From: Takakia lepidozioides
Lineage: Eukaryota > Streptophyta > Takakiopsida > Takakiales > Takakiaceae
Assembly (NCBI GenBank): GCA_030704615.1
Contig: CM060732.1
Span: 16,492,001-16,556,000 of the forward strand
DNA: 64,000 nt
Direction of reading: 5' to 3'
Each line of letters opens with the position of its first letter. Positions within the stretch are counted from its first letter, which is position 1. Made by a program: the position numbers and the translations under genes. The notes under the pieces were generated by a model. That model was given only the letters and a program-made list of their open reading frames with translations, was not told the origin of the DNA and did not search any database. Shown piece by piece: positions 12,324 through 23,531 of this stretch.

Positions 12324-13053
12324 TCAAGCAGTCCGACTAGTGTCCTGCCGTAGGGCCTTGTGCAGCTCGTTGAAACTCAGTGTTGGAGCATGGATGAAGA
12401 CGTCCACTGCGGATATGCAGCTCATGCGCTTCAGAAAAATGTAATAAAGGTGTTTGCAGGGGACGTATGTTGCATTCTTCGATTCCATAACAAGGAAGTC
12501 CTCACAGTTGCAAGCTGGGTACTGTGAAACCGTGATTGTATATACGACACTGCGCGCAGCAGACCCGGCTGTTGACAACTGAAATATGCGCCCCATCCTG
12601 GGGTGAGGAACATCCCTGCAACCTTGCACTATGCAGGGCATTGCAAGAGCGTTGGCCATCCTGGTGTCGTTCGCCTTTGTTGGTGGCCGTCGTCTTTTCA
12701 GTTTCCCCCACCGATGGGTGGGCCAAGCTGCGGGGTCACCCACCGGTATGCGGGGCGAAGAGCTTCTCGTGGGAGGAGGATGACGACTGGGAATTGGATT
12801 TCGTGGAACGTATTTTAGCTTTCAGAGAATCAGGATGGAAGTACACGTTTACCCAAACACGGGAGTCCATGTTGAAGACGGGACCTCTCGGTACGCTCCG
12901 CAGCGAAGTCCTGCAGTGAGAAGAGTGTGTCCTACCTAATAACACAAATGATTTTCTGGAGGATTCCGCATCCAACAGGATGGGTGATCGGTGCACGTAA
13001 AGATGAAGGTATGTAACGTACGTTACAAAAACGGACGACAACAGCAAGTTCAC
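12324..13053 (-). pseudogene. SWIM-type transposase, C-terminal fragment (element B)
   Basis: The minus strand encodes T-H-R-W-G-K-L-K-R-R-R-P-P and then a SWIM zinc finger, Y-P-A-C-N-C-E-D-F followed by V-P-C-K-H-L-Y-Y-I-F-L. It matches the end of the transposase at 46166-49987 (T-H-R-W-G-K-P-K-R-R-R-P-P; C-N-C-T-D-F; C-P-C-K-H-L-Y-Y-V-Y-L) over about 130 residues, including the downstream F-I-H-A-P. The upstream portion (12736-13053) is in another frame, and the catalytic part is absent. A second copy of this segment lies inverted at 63650-64000. SWIM fingers are typical of MULE transposases. Confidence 0.8.
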
Positions 13054-13109
13054 ATCGGATATTTGGTGCCTGAATTGTAATGTACAACCACTTGGGCTAC
13101 AATAAATCA

Positions 13110-13520
13110 GGCCTTCCCATGAATTTCGGCACCGAAATCTGGATGAACATCTCTGTCATGTAACAACTTTGGAAGCCAGGGGATGAATTCCGGCGACAGA
13201 AATAGTAATTTGTTCACCTCATGAAACTAACCAAGCACCCAACGGATGGATTTCGGTGCCGAAATTCGGATGAACATCTTCTTCATCAAATTGTTTCTGC
13301 ACATGAGGGTTGAATTTGGATGCCAAAATACGGATGAATGTGTTCCTGATTACAGTCGTGATTCACCACGTGTCCGGATATCAGTGCTGACATCCGAATG
13401 ACAGTAATCCTGAATCGGCAGAATGGATGTATTTCGGCCCCGAAATTCATTCTTCATCTCCTTTTCCGACCCTAATTCTGCGGCCCTGCGGATGGATTTC
13501 AGTGCCAAATTCATCTGAAG

Positions 13521-13551
<31 letters not shown>

Positions 13552-14760
13552 TTTCTTTGCGAAAGATGAACTTCGGCGCCGAATCTCATCCAAGTACTCC
13601 ATTCTAATTTTCCTTTTTCTTCGCGAGCAATGAATTTCGGCGCCGAAATTCATCCGAAGTCCTCCCGAATCTTTTTTTTCTTTGCGAGCAATGAATTTCG
13701 GCGCCGACATTCATCTGAAGTCCTCCCGAAAATTTTTTTTTCTTCGCGAGCAATGAATTTCGGCGCCTAAATTCATCCGAAGTCCTCCCGAATTTTTATT
13801 TTTTCTTCGGGAGCAATGAATTTCGGCGCCGAAATTCATCCGAAGTCCTCCCGATTTTATTTTATTTTCTTCGCGAGCAATGAATTTCGGCGCCGAAATT
13901 CAACCGACTCCATCTCTCCAAATTCTTTTCAGGGTTTGAGCGCCGGATTTCGGCGCCGAAATTCATCCAATGCCCTCCCTCCAATATTTATTTTTCTTTG
14001 AAATGGATGAATTTCGGCGCCAAAATTCATCCTTACTGTCCGCAATGAGTAACTCTAATATTACATTTTCTATGCGACGGATGAATTTTGGCGCCGAAAT
14101 TCGTCCAAACCCGACACTTACTATTTGCTTCTAGATGATATAATTTTCGGTAAATCGTTGAAAATACCCCGTTCCGACGAAGATAACAGGAATATTCTGC
14201 ATTTAATGGAGAAATCGGCATATTGAACCCCTTCTGTCAAAATTAATTGCATTTTAGCCGTTTTTTTCCTTTGAAACCGATAGTATCCATTAAGTGGTCT
14301 TTTTCGCACGGGACATTGCCGCACATAAAGTATAATTTCGGCGCCGAAATTATAGTTAAATGTCCAGAAATGGCAAGTCCAACAGGCATGGACAGCATCC
14401 GTCAGGGGCAATGATGGCGGCAAAGCATAGCATGGTTCCGATTTAGTCTTCGCTCTGGATGAATTTTGGCGCCGAAATATGGATGATTTCACCTCGTCTA
14501 CGCACGGACGGAGATATTCGTAATGAATTTCGGCGCCGAAATATGGATGAAATGTGCCCAAGTGCAGCCGTTTCCACTGTCCCGGAATTAATTCCGGCTC
14601 CGATATCCCACTGACAGGTTTGCTCATGACGAATGAGGACTTGGGAAGCGATGAATTGCGGCGCCGAAATTTGTAAGTTTGTGTACGAAAGCACTTGAAT
14701 AGGATGAATTTTGGCGCCGAAATTCATCCGTCCGCTGATGAAACGTACCGACCTGACTGT
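13110..14760. repeat. Palindromic repeat array upstream of gene B
   Basis: Some twenty copies of GAATTTCGGCGCCGAAATTC or variants (GGCACC, GGCCCC). In the core at 13615-13900 they recur every 62-63 bp with spacers ATCCGAAGTCCTCCCGAA and a T/CT-rich tract ending TTCGCGAGCAATG. The pyrimidine tract at 13517-13560 is CTTTTT repeated. The array separates the transposase tail (-) from gene B (+). Part of it (to about 13618) reappears inverted at 63095-63600. Confidence 0.9.
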
Positions 14761-15132
14761 TGAATGTCATAGGCAGGGGATTTTCATGGCGGTTGGGTTT
14801 CATGATGTGCAGATATTTCATTCAATGTCGGCTGCTCCGGGAACAGCATCCGGTGAACGGAAGGTATTTCGGTGCCGCAATTCGGATAAACCGTCTTGTA
14901 CTGGTGGCTGGAACTGGCACGCGTCGTGTTCCAGTCGACTTCATCCGTGCGAACGTGTCAGGGGTCACAATCTCTTCATCACTCATACGGCAGAAAGTGG
15001 TGGACGGTGGCAACGCTTCGGGAGACGTGGCTGCTTACACATCTGCTCGTGCATAGTGGTTGCATGTTCCACCGCTTCGCTCTCTCGCTCCTTGCCTTTC
15101 TGTAGTGACATTCTCCTGCGTTTCCTCTCCTT

Positions 15133-17045
15133 ATGCGGCATAGTGGTAGCATAGAGTTTGTGGAAGGTCAGGCAACTCCGGCAAAGAGAAGGAGGACGCG
15201 GGATTTTGGGAAGCCGCCGACGACACGACTTAAGCTCCGTCTCATGCATGAAATGCAGACCTCGTTATCCGGAGACTCGGATCGCCCACCAGTGAGAGAT
15301 TCGTGCTTTGCGGATATGAAGCACTCCATACGCAATATTCCTTTTACACATTTTTTTTTGCGTGCAGTGTCTCATGTTTTCCTGTTTGTTTGACATGGGA
15401 GCTGGGGAGGGATCGCAGGGGGGCGAAGCAACACAGTCAACTTTGGATACTCCTGCCCGGGTGCTGCGCTCGCAAGGTGGAAGTGCATCGAGGCAGGCGA
15501 GTCCTCATTCAACACCTCAGATATCGCCTCAGAAAAGCCCACCTAGAGTTCGGAGTCGAGGAAGCAGAAGGAGCCCATGGCTTCGCCAGTAAAACCCCTA
15601 GGGAGACTGGAAGCGGAGATATTGGGTTTGCAGTCAATTTCAAAAAACACGAATGCGGTGGAGGCCGCTGGAGATGTGGGAGTTGGATCTGCAGAAGGGC
15701 GGCCCATTGAGCTGACAGAAGGAGAGGACGACAACGTGGTACGACTTGGCGACGATCAGAACCTGCTGGAGCTTGCGGAGAAGCAAAACCTCCAGGACAT
15801 TTCCTTCTCTGCAGACTCTTATCTTTCAGGCATTTTGCTTCGTGAAGAAACATTAGAAATTCAAATTACGTGAAACAGGAAGACTTGTTGATTCCACAGT
15901 TGATCCACTGGAGTATAACGTCCTGTTCAACCATGTGGGAGAGAAGGACATTCTTTGTGATTTGTCGGGCAAGCCATGGAGGTATGGCAGGACCAGGAGT
16001 CCTGCATTCATCCCAGACGCTCATGGAAACATGTACGGATGTTGAAGGCAGGGTCCTCGACATCACTGCAAATACAGGTGAGAACGTTAATTGAATGCGG
16101 CACCAAAATTGACACCATTTCCGTTTGTGTATGTTTGCTTGTGCGAGGAAGCGACTCATTCTTGAGTTTGGTTGTGGTTGTGTCGTATGAATTTGCAGGT
16201 GCCTGTATGTGGGCGGGAAGGATGTCGAACCGATTTGTGTTCTCATTTGAGGGGGATACGGCCTTGTACGATTACAATTTGGCGGGCCTTCAGCGTTTGC
16301 CTCCGACTGAGGATCCCAAAAACGCAGAAGATGACGTGGAAGGGGAGGAGGAAGATGAAGAGGAGGAAGTCCAGGAAATTCGTTCGATGCAGGGGCGCCC
16401 GAAGCCGCTTCCCCAATGCCTGTCTTCGAGTGAGTTGCACCATAGTAAGTGTATTGGTTTCGGTTGTAGGGACCATGCAACCTGCCGATGATTCCCTGTT
16501 TGAATTCTCTAATGTACTTCATTCTATGTTTGTGCGTACACTCAGCCTTGCAGAGTCGTCCGACGAGGAGAAGCTGGGAGACTTGCCCGAATCGGACCCT
16601 GTTGCAGAGGAGAGACAGAATCGCATCGGCCATTCTTTGCCAGAAAATCGTTTCTCGCGAGTCCCCAGAAGCCTTTTTTTCTACCAGCCTATGCAGACAC
16701 GGCTGCCAGAGAAGCCATCAGGAGGGAGGATAGGCCTACTCGGTTAGAGCAATTGACATACGGGAATGAGCAGAGAATTATAATGAGGCGTGAGGCCAAA
16801 CATAGAATTGTGAAAGGCAGAGTAGGGAAGTTCGTAATAGAATCCGCGTCCGAGAGCGAGGGGAATGTTGAGGACACTTCCGCACCCAGGTGGACAGTTC
16901 CGGCTGGTGAGGATGGTATTTTTTAGGGGAGGGCTTCTCAGAGTAACAGCGGTAGCGACAGTGCAGGTTCGGAGGCAGGTGGAAGGCAGCCATCCTTGCA
17001 TGAGGCCGGGGATGCATCGGACAGTGATAGCGGATCCTCACCATA
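15133..17045 (+). pseudogene. ParB-MTase gene, copy B (internally deleted)
   Basis: The first exon (15133-15290) has the family's basic start (K-R-R-R-T-R-D-F-G-K-P-P) and ends at a GTGAGA donor. Exons around 15395-15800 encode charged low-complexity sequence. At about 15810 the gene jumps directly to the penultimate module (F-C-F-V-K-K, then K-P-W-R-Y-G-R-T-R-S-P-A-F-I), so the ParB domain and the motif IV half of the methyltransferase are missing. Motif I is degenerate (V-L-D-I-T-A-N-T-G-A-C-M-W-A, intron at 16078/16198), followed by V-F-S-F-E-G-D. Damage includes a TAG at about 15853, a one-base insertion near 16010 and a TAG at about 16923. The acidic/serine tail ends near 17045. It matches the last exons of copy A exon for exon. 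Confidence 0.7.
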
Positions 17046-17269
17046 GCAAAGTCTCATTTGGATCCTTTTGTTGTACAGTTCTGAAACACTTAATGAAAAT
17101 ATTGACGATTTGAAAAATCATTGTGTTCAGACTGCTTGTCCGATTCCCTACATTTCTTCCGCCAACCAAAATGTATAATAAAAGCAGAAGAGACGCAAAC
17201 TTCAGTGAAGAACCCTACAAGTAATTTATGCACACCATCGAGCCGAGAACTTGAAGCCATGAAAACCCT

Positions 17270-17600
17270 GCCGTTTCTAACATTCCTATTGGGAAATTTG
17301 GCGCCGAAATAGCCCAATGCGCGCCTTCGTTATATGGGCCTCAAAAATTCCGCGGATGAATTACTGTACCAAAATATCGCGATGGAAGCCTTCAGCACAA
17401 GGCACTTCAGCACATTCCACTTGGGTATTTCGGCGCCCAAATAGCCCGTTCTGCGCCATTAAATACCGCACTATATCACATTTTAAGAGGTAATTTCGGC
17501 GCCGAAATACCCCGGTGGATGTCTTCAAAACACCATTTTAGCACACTGCTCTTGGGAATAACGGCGCCGAAATACCTCATTCCGCATCCTGGACCAGGAG
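17270..17600. repeat. Short cluster of GGCGCC palindromes downstream of gene B
   Basis: Five diverged sites of the type TTTCGGCGCCGAAATA (near 17290, 17430, 17497, 17560 and a weak one near 17365), spaced 65-75 bp apart, with shared phrases such as CACATTTTAAGAGG and CTTGGGAATA. They sit between gene B and the right terminus of element B. Confidence 0.7.
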
Positions 17601-17738
17601 AAACAGACCCTATTACCGAGGTAAGAGGACATAACACCGTCAATAAAGGCAGGAAAATTCCAATTCCGCGGATGTCCGCTCATGAGCTCATAGGCTCATG
17701 GGCTCATGGGCTCATGCGCTCATGAAATAGTAAACCTC

Positions 17739-17748
17739 GTATCCTGTG
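17739..17748 (+). repeat. Right target-site duplication of element B
   Basis: GTATCCTGTG follows directly after GCTCATGAAATAGTAAACCTC and repeats 10243-10252. Confidence 0.85.
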
Positions 17749-18619
17749 TTTCAATGAATTTGCAGCTTCGTGTGAATAAGTTTACTGTGCTGACGTTTGT
17801 GACCTCCTTTCGCGGAAATGTCACCCAACAACTAAAAGAAAGGCCCCAAACTGAAAAATTCAAGTCATAACCACCCCTATCGCAAGCCCCCCCACATCCT
17901 CCCTGAAGTCCCTGTGGCGTTTCTGTGCTCATTTCTTCACTACCAAAACACTGCCGCAACAAGCTGTCTATACCAGTAACAGCAGCTATCCAGGAGCTTC
18001 CACACGCTACAAATACAACGCGGAGGTCAGCCAATTGTCAGTACTTGCAGCCAATTGATTTCCTGTTGGTTCAAGAGTTGGACAACCAGAACACTAATGT
18101 AATGTATGTATGTACAAATTTTCTCGGTGCAGTCATATCTACAACTCAAGAATTGATTAAAAAATAATGCCTCGAAGTACTCTAGCCACAGTGACAGCAC
18201 AGATCACATCCACTTTGGTACTCATACACATCCACTTTGATCATAGCTCGTCGTTCTAAAACATTGTACATGAGGAACAACAACTGATCTATAGCCTAGA
18301 CAGTCGCACTCCTTGCAACTTCCAAATCTAAGTTCAAATCCGTGATATTTCAGTGATATTTTGTGCGTAGCAACAAGCCTGTCAGATTGTGTTCAAAGAT
18401 GGCTAATGAGAGGGGAAGCTACAAATTATCAGCAACCATAGCTGGGAAAAATGCACCATTGGTAGTAAGGAATCGCATGCTTCATGAGCAAACTCCGAAA
18501 TCAGAATTCTCTCATAGACGAGAAGCAGGGGCGAGTAATATTGATTTGTGGGTGGATGGATCTTTGTATCCACACAACCCCGTTGACGGCAAATGTCCAC
18601 AATTCGGACAGTGAGCGAG

Positions 18620-21600
18620 TTTGGAATTTACTGGGGATGCAAGAGCGCCCCTACTGGGTTACTCTGAAAATCTTGCCACAAATCATACAAGAATTGAATT
18701 AAATTTCGTTGAGGTTCAGAAAGAGATATCGTCGTTGCGTGAGCTGGTCAAGAGTTTGCAAGATTCAGCTGAGGAGAGAGAGAGACTCTTACATTCAGCA
18801 ACACAGAAACGTCTCGTAGACAAAGAGTAGAGGAAGAAAATGGTCAGATTATGTTAGCAAGTGAATCGTTGAAAGCGGAGGTATCAGCTCTGAAAGAGCA
18901 ATATCACAGCATGAAGGCATCTTACGAGGAGTGTTTAGGCCGCCTGAACACTGATGTACTGAGCTCCGATGAGCGCGATCAAATGCTGATAGAATTTTGG
19001 ATAGAGATAGAATCGCTCAAAGAAGAGCACAAAAGAAAATTGGATTCAATTTGCTCTGAGCTACGCAGAGAACCAAGGCGACCTGAGCAGCGACGGGAAT
19101 TGAGGGATGGAAAAAAAAATGGTGAGGACTCCCTATGGGTACAGGGGTGTCATCAGACCAAGGAAGGATGTGGCTGAATTGGCGCCTAATGGCGGTCATG
19201 CAAAACGTTTGAGGTGTTTAGCAAGAGCTATCATTGCCCCAGCTACTGCGAGAGATATTCAAAGTGCAAATGCAACCCAAGGAACGAGAAATCGCTTGTG
19301 TGGAAGTAAAGAGACACAAGTGCAGACTGCGAAGGTGTTTGCCTCTATGTTGTCCAAGACAGAAGTTAAGTCAATGTGCGAATCAGCGAAGTTGAGCACA
19401 GTTGGTGTGCATATGGCCAACTACTACTTGGATAAGATTGGGGAGAAAGTAGGAGTAAATGAGATTCTAGAAACTTGCGATCGGCAAGGTATAAACGCAC
19501 AATGGATATGGAGCCATCTATAAAAGTTCAAAATGTCTGCCAAAGCTTCTGGTCGGGGCCTTCGCATTGGTTGCTTGCCAAATCCTCATAAGGTGTCATT
19601 GCTTCGGAAAGCGTTGAATCTCAAGCTACTTGAGTATGTCGGCGAATACTACTGCATCAACAATAGCCTTGAGATTCCAGCCACTGCCAAGTCAAAGAGC
19701 AAAGAGCCTGTCAGAATAGCGCTCAATCATAATAATTCCATCTTTGTCGTTGTGGAACAAGTGCAGCGCACAATGGTCGAGCTCTACGACATCACACCCG
19801 CAGGTAACACCTTAATTTTGTAGTGTTGCAAGAGATGTAGGGTAAAGCTTCTGATAGGAATCTATTGATTAAACACCTGGGGATTGTAGCATCTCCCCAC
19901 AACATCTTAAGTTCTCTTGACCTGCAAATTTATTGAGGATTGGGCATTGAGGATTTGGCTGTGTTTGGTTTCAGAATTGCAGGGACACCCTCTTATTTTT
20001 GTCATCAAGCTAGATGAAGCTGAAATGTGCAGCATGCTCAAAAGATGGAGAGAGTGTCTCTAACACTGATGAACCGGGCTTTGGACACTACGATTGAGCC
20101 AAACAGTGAACAATTCTTCTCAGTTCAGTCAGAGAGGGAGATTTGGCCCATCGCTTCATTCCAAGTGGTGCGGGAAACCTATGAAACATTGAGTTGGGTC
20201 TTCTCGCAAACTACCATTCCTGCATTGATTCAAGCACAGGAGCAAGGACAGCCACTGGATGTCCCGGGTATTAGATCCCTTAAGGTGGAATGGCAGATGC
20301 TTCCTTCTGTGTTGGGCATACAGACAGAATGGCAGAAAAAACAAATGATGCATCACGGACATTCTCGAATAGTGGCATGCGATGCAACTTTCGGGACAAA
20401 CAAGAAGAAGGTTGGTTCCAGGATCACCATGTGCCTGCGGACAGAGCTCAACTATTTTTTGCATGGTCACAATTTTTCGGTCCCCTCGCTCCTCTGTATT
20501 CCTGATAAATTCTGTTGCATGCTTGTTCTTGCAGTATCCTTTGTACACCATGATGGGTTGGTGTTTGATGAGTGGCTGAATGGTATTCTAGTCGCGTACA
20601 TAATCACGGCAAGGTGCAAAGCCACGGATCTGCGACCTTGGATGTAGGCACTAAACCAGCAAATGCAAGCCGTCAAGGCTGAGTGGCGCCCTAACGCCTT
20701 CATTGTAGACGACGCAGATGCGGAAATTGCTGCTATCAGGTAGCTCTGCCTCCTACACTGCTGATCCTTTCACATATCCAACGTGCACACATGTGTTACA
20801 GTCATTCAATCTCACAACAAACAGCTTTGTGTGGGGGGGTTGTGCAATTTTCCTGTGTTTGTGTCATGTTCGGCGAGCCTGGCAAAAGAATGTGGTCTCC
20901 AAGATCAGAGATCCAGAAGTACGTGCCGCAATGTTGCAGGATCTTGCAAAGATCATGTACGACAGAAAAGGCACATCTGGGGATGCAGGTGAGGCTTGGG
21001 CAGTATACCAAATCATCTCCTTGCGGGAGAAGTACCCCAACGAGACTGTATTCTGCGACCTGCATGGACACCGAGTGGCTCCGAAAGCGAAAATGTGGAT
21101 GAAAGGTTCTAGAAACATACCACATGCCTCTCAAGATACTAATGCTGCCTTAGAAGCTTATCATGGCAACCTCAAAGCGCAATTGAAGTGCACCAAAAGT
21201 GTTTTGACTAGCAGAAGGGTAGATTGGCTCATCTCCGAACTCACTGGTGATGTCCTCACCCATTATTGGTACATGTCTCATGCGAAAGCATATGGATTTG
21301 TCAGAAACAAACGGCTGGAGGGGTTTGTTGTTAGTTCCATATTGCTTGCCAAGCACATTCCAGATGGCAACGTCCAGCTGACGCGCACCCCTGGTGGCCC
21401 TGCACTTGTTCAATGCGCAAGGGAATTGGGTAGGACATTCACAATTCACAAACCTGAATTATACTGGGCTTGCTGTGATTGCTCCTGGGCCCAGAACGGG
21501 AATATGTGCGCACACCAAGTGAAAGTTGTGCAGATGATCCATCCTCATCTCGAGGTTGGCCTCATTGCAAAGTTCTGTGGAACTCTGATGGGCACATCTA

Positions 21601-21698
21601 AAGGTGGCCTTCACAATTTGGTGAGAGGTTCTGAATCCCCGACTTGTATCCCATCATCTTCGCAAACTCCTCCACATCAGAGATCCCCTTCTTTATAA
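18620..21698 (+). pseudogene. MULE transposase of a second family (DATF motif, coiled coil, SWIM finger)
   Basis: Read in pieces, the plus strand encodes a coiled-coil segment (about 18690-19100, heptad-like E/L/K-rich), a conserved block near 19160-19800 (R-G-L-R-I-G-C-L-P-N-P-H-K), a GT-AG intron at about 19803-19975, and then the catalytic core. The core shows V-A-C-D-A-T-F-G near 20375 (first Asp of the MULE DDE domain), F-I-V-D-D-A-D-A-E near 20700 (second Asp), an intron near 20740-20840, C-H-V-R-R-A-W, N-A-A-L-E-A-Y-H-G-N-L-K near 21145 (candidate Glu), and a SWIM-like C-C-D-C...C-A-H near 21470-21520. Frame changes occur near 19110, 19500 and 20035, and a TAG near 20645. It differs in sequence from the transposase at 46166-49987. 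I did not find its terminal repeats. Confidence 0.7.
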
Positions 21699-23068
21699 CT
21701 AGATGAACTTATTACCTTTTTCATCTAAACCAGATGAAAAATACAGCTTATGATGACCCTGGAGAATTGTTTAATTACCCTTAATTATGGCTAATTAAGG
21801 AGTGAAACCCTAACCCTTACCCTATAACCTACTAGTTAAACCTAGCTAATGGATGACATCCGTCGGGTTTCGAGATAAGGGGTTTTGATTATTCATCCTG
21901 ACGGATGAAATCCATGTCTGCATATCAACCAAAACACTTGTGTTAAAAAGTGATCTAGAAAAAACTAGGCTACTGTCTACTTGTGGCACTGCTACTGCTA
22001 CTGAGGATTGACAACCCTAAACAACCTTGAGGGCTGACACACGCGTAGCAATCGACCTGCATAAAAATGGCATCGTACCCCGCACGTGTCCGAGCTGCCA
22101 CTACAGCAGCAGGTCACCACGGTTGCGATGCTCGCTTTGCTTCGAGACCTATGTTGTTGGGCCAAACCCTGCAATGAACTTAGCCATCCCCTCATTTCCA
22201 AAATCCCGTCCGGTTTGCCCGCCTGCAAGTCAACAACAGTAGATGGTATCAAATGAGCCCTGAGCGCCCATGAACACAACCACGTGGAATGTGGCTATGA
22301 ACCAAATAATGTTGAGGCCTTGGGATCCCATTGCTGGGGAGGCAGCTGGCCTGGAGGTAAACCGTGTTGCGGATATGTTATCCCCATTGGACTAGTCTGT
22401 TGTACCAGTCTGTTGGTATGCCAGTCCCTTGGCCCCTTACCCATCTCCCCACAATCCAAACTTGACATAGCTCTCTCACAGCCAATTTCAGGACTAATCT
22501 TACCCTGGCTGGTCTCAAACATCACTATGACAAAAGGAGTATTGAAGAATACAAATAGATTACTAAGTCTGGCTGGCAAGGCTGAGTAAGGCTGGCAAGA
22601 CAGTACGGCTGGCAAGGCTGAGTTTGAGTCAAACAAAGTAAAGCTCTGGAAGCTTTTGACATGCCTTGTATCCATCAAATGCTAGACGAGGAGAAGTTTG
22701 GAAGTTATCTTACTTACACATGTTATAAGGAAGGTTAACATAATTTCTAACTTTGAGAAGAGAGATCCAATCAGTGGGTGGATACCTTTATCAATATCAC
22801 AGGCCACCACTGAGCCAACCTCTTCCACTTTTTTCACATATCGAGCTGCTGAGCAGGTGGACTCGAAAGCCAATAGTTTGCTGAACTTGTCTGGTGAACC
22901 TGACCAAGTATGCCAGTGGGCGGCATAGCTACTGGTCTGGGGTGTGGTGGCAATCGCGGATGTAGCATCGAGTTGGTCGCTGGAGAAGGGCCCACCTGTG
23001 ATTGCAGTTGGAATTGGCCAAAGACCTAGAAAATGTATAACCCAAAAATGGAATGGTGTGGGGAAGCC
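21699..23068. other. No gene recognised
   Basis: No reading frame here resembles any family or any other part of the window. A small imperfect tandem repeat of GGCTGGCAAGGCTGAG or similar occurs at about 22570-22625. An A/T-rich stretch at 21700-21970 contains CCCTAACCC-like text without a proper telomeric array. Confidence 0.4.
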
Positions 23069-23160
23069 GGGGAGGGGGAATGCTTGCGCATGAGCCTGGC
23101 TAGGCTCACGCCACGTCAGCAATCATCCACATGTGCAGGCCCTAATTCCGTGCTCTCTCC
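23069..23160. mobile_element. 3' terminus of the element carrying gene F
   Basis: GGGGGAATGCTTGCGCATGA, then GGCTCACGCCACGTCAGC and GGCCCTAATTCCG, parallels the terminus at 29960 (GGGGGGTGCTATTCCGTGAG, GGCTCACGCCACGTCAGC, GGGCCTATTTCCG). It lies about 450 bp beyond the end of gene F on its 3' side, the position expected from elements A, B and C. A run of about 15 C follows at 23160. Confidence 0.6.
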
Positions 23161-23531
23161 CCCCCCCCCCCCCCCATTACCGCGGATCGGTTGTCGCCTA
23201 TGTCCTTATTTTTTTATCCCTCGTCATCGCCCCCACATGAATATTCTTTCCGACCGAGAACAATGGTAGGTTTGTGGATGGTTTAGGATCGAGGACATGA
23301 TTTTTTAATGAGGAGATCGCCCGCTAGAGAATTGAATATTAACAGCAAACCACTTTTTTTGCAAAGTAGTTCATTCATTCCAACCCACAAACATTTTTCA
23401 ATGCCGGAATCTGAAGACCTACCCCAGGCAATCCCTAACTGTACTTACGGGAACGCGCGAAGAACTTGAAAAACAGTTTGGGGATGGAAGCAAAACCAAA
23501 ACACATTTTATTAAGTCTCGGTACTTGAACC

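Larger units (their letters stand above)
10252..17738. mobile_element. Complete MULE-like transposon B with ParB-MTase relic
   Basis: The left end begins GGGGGGTTGCTATTCCATGA and the right end, inverted, reads GAGGTTTACTATTTCATGAG. Both run into clusters of CATGAGC/GCTCATG, forming short imperfect terminal inverted repeats. Identical 9-10 bp flanks (GTATCCTGTG) support a single insertion event. Inside, left to right: palindromic array (10500-10985), an uncharacterised ORF (+), a SWIM transposase tail (-), a second palindromic array (13110-14760), ParB-MTase gene B (+), and a few palindromes (17270-17600). Most of the transposase and the middle of gene B are missing, so the copy is probably non-autonomous. 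Confidence 0.8.

Noticed and set aside
21700-21970. Possible interstitial telomere sequence (CCCTAACCC-like)
   Set aside because: Only two or three imperfect repeats are present, expected by chance in A/T- and C-rich sequence.
23160-23175. Poly-C run as a possible quadruplex or regulatory element
   Set aside because: A homopolymer alone next to an element terminus is not sufficient evidence.
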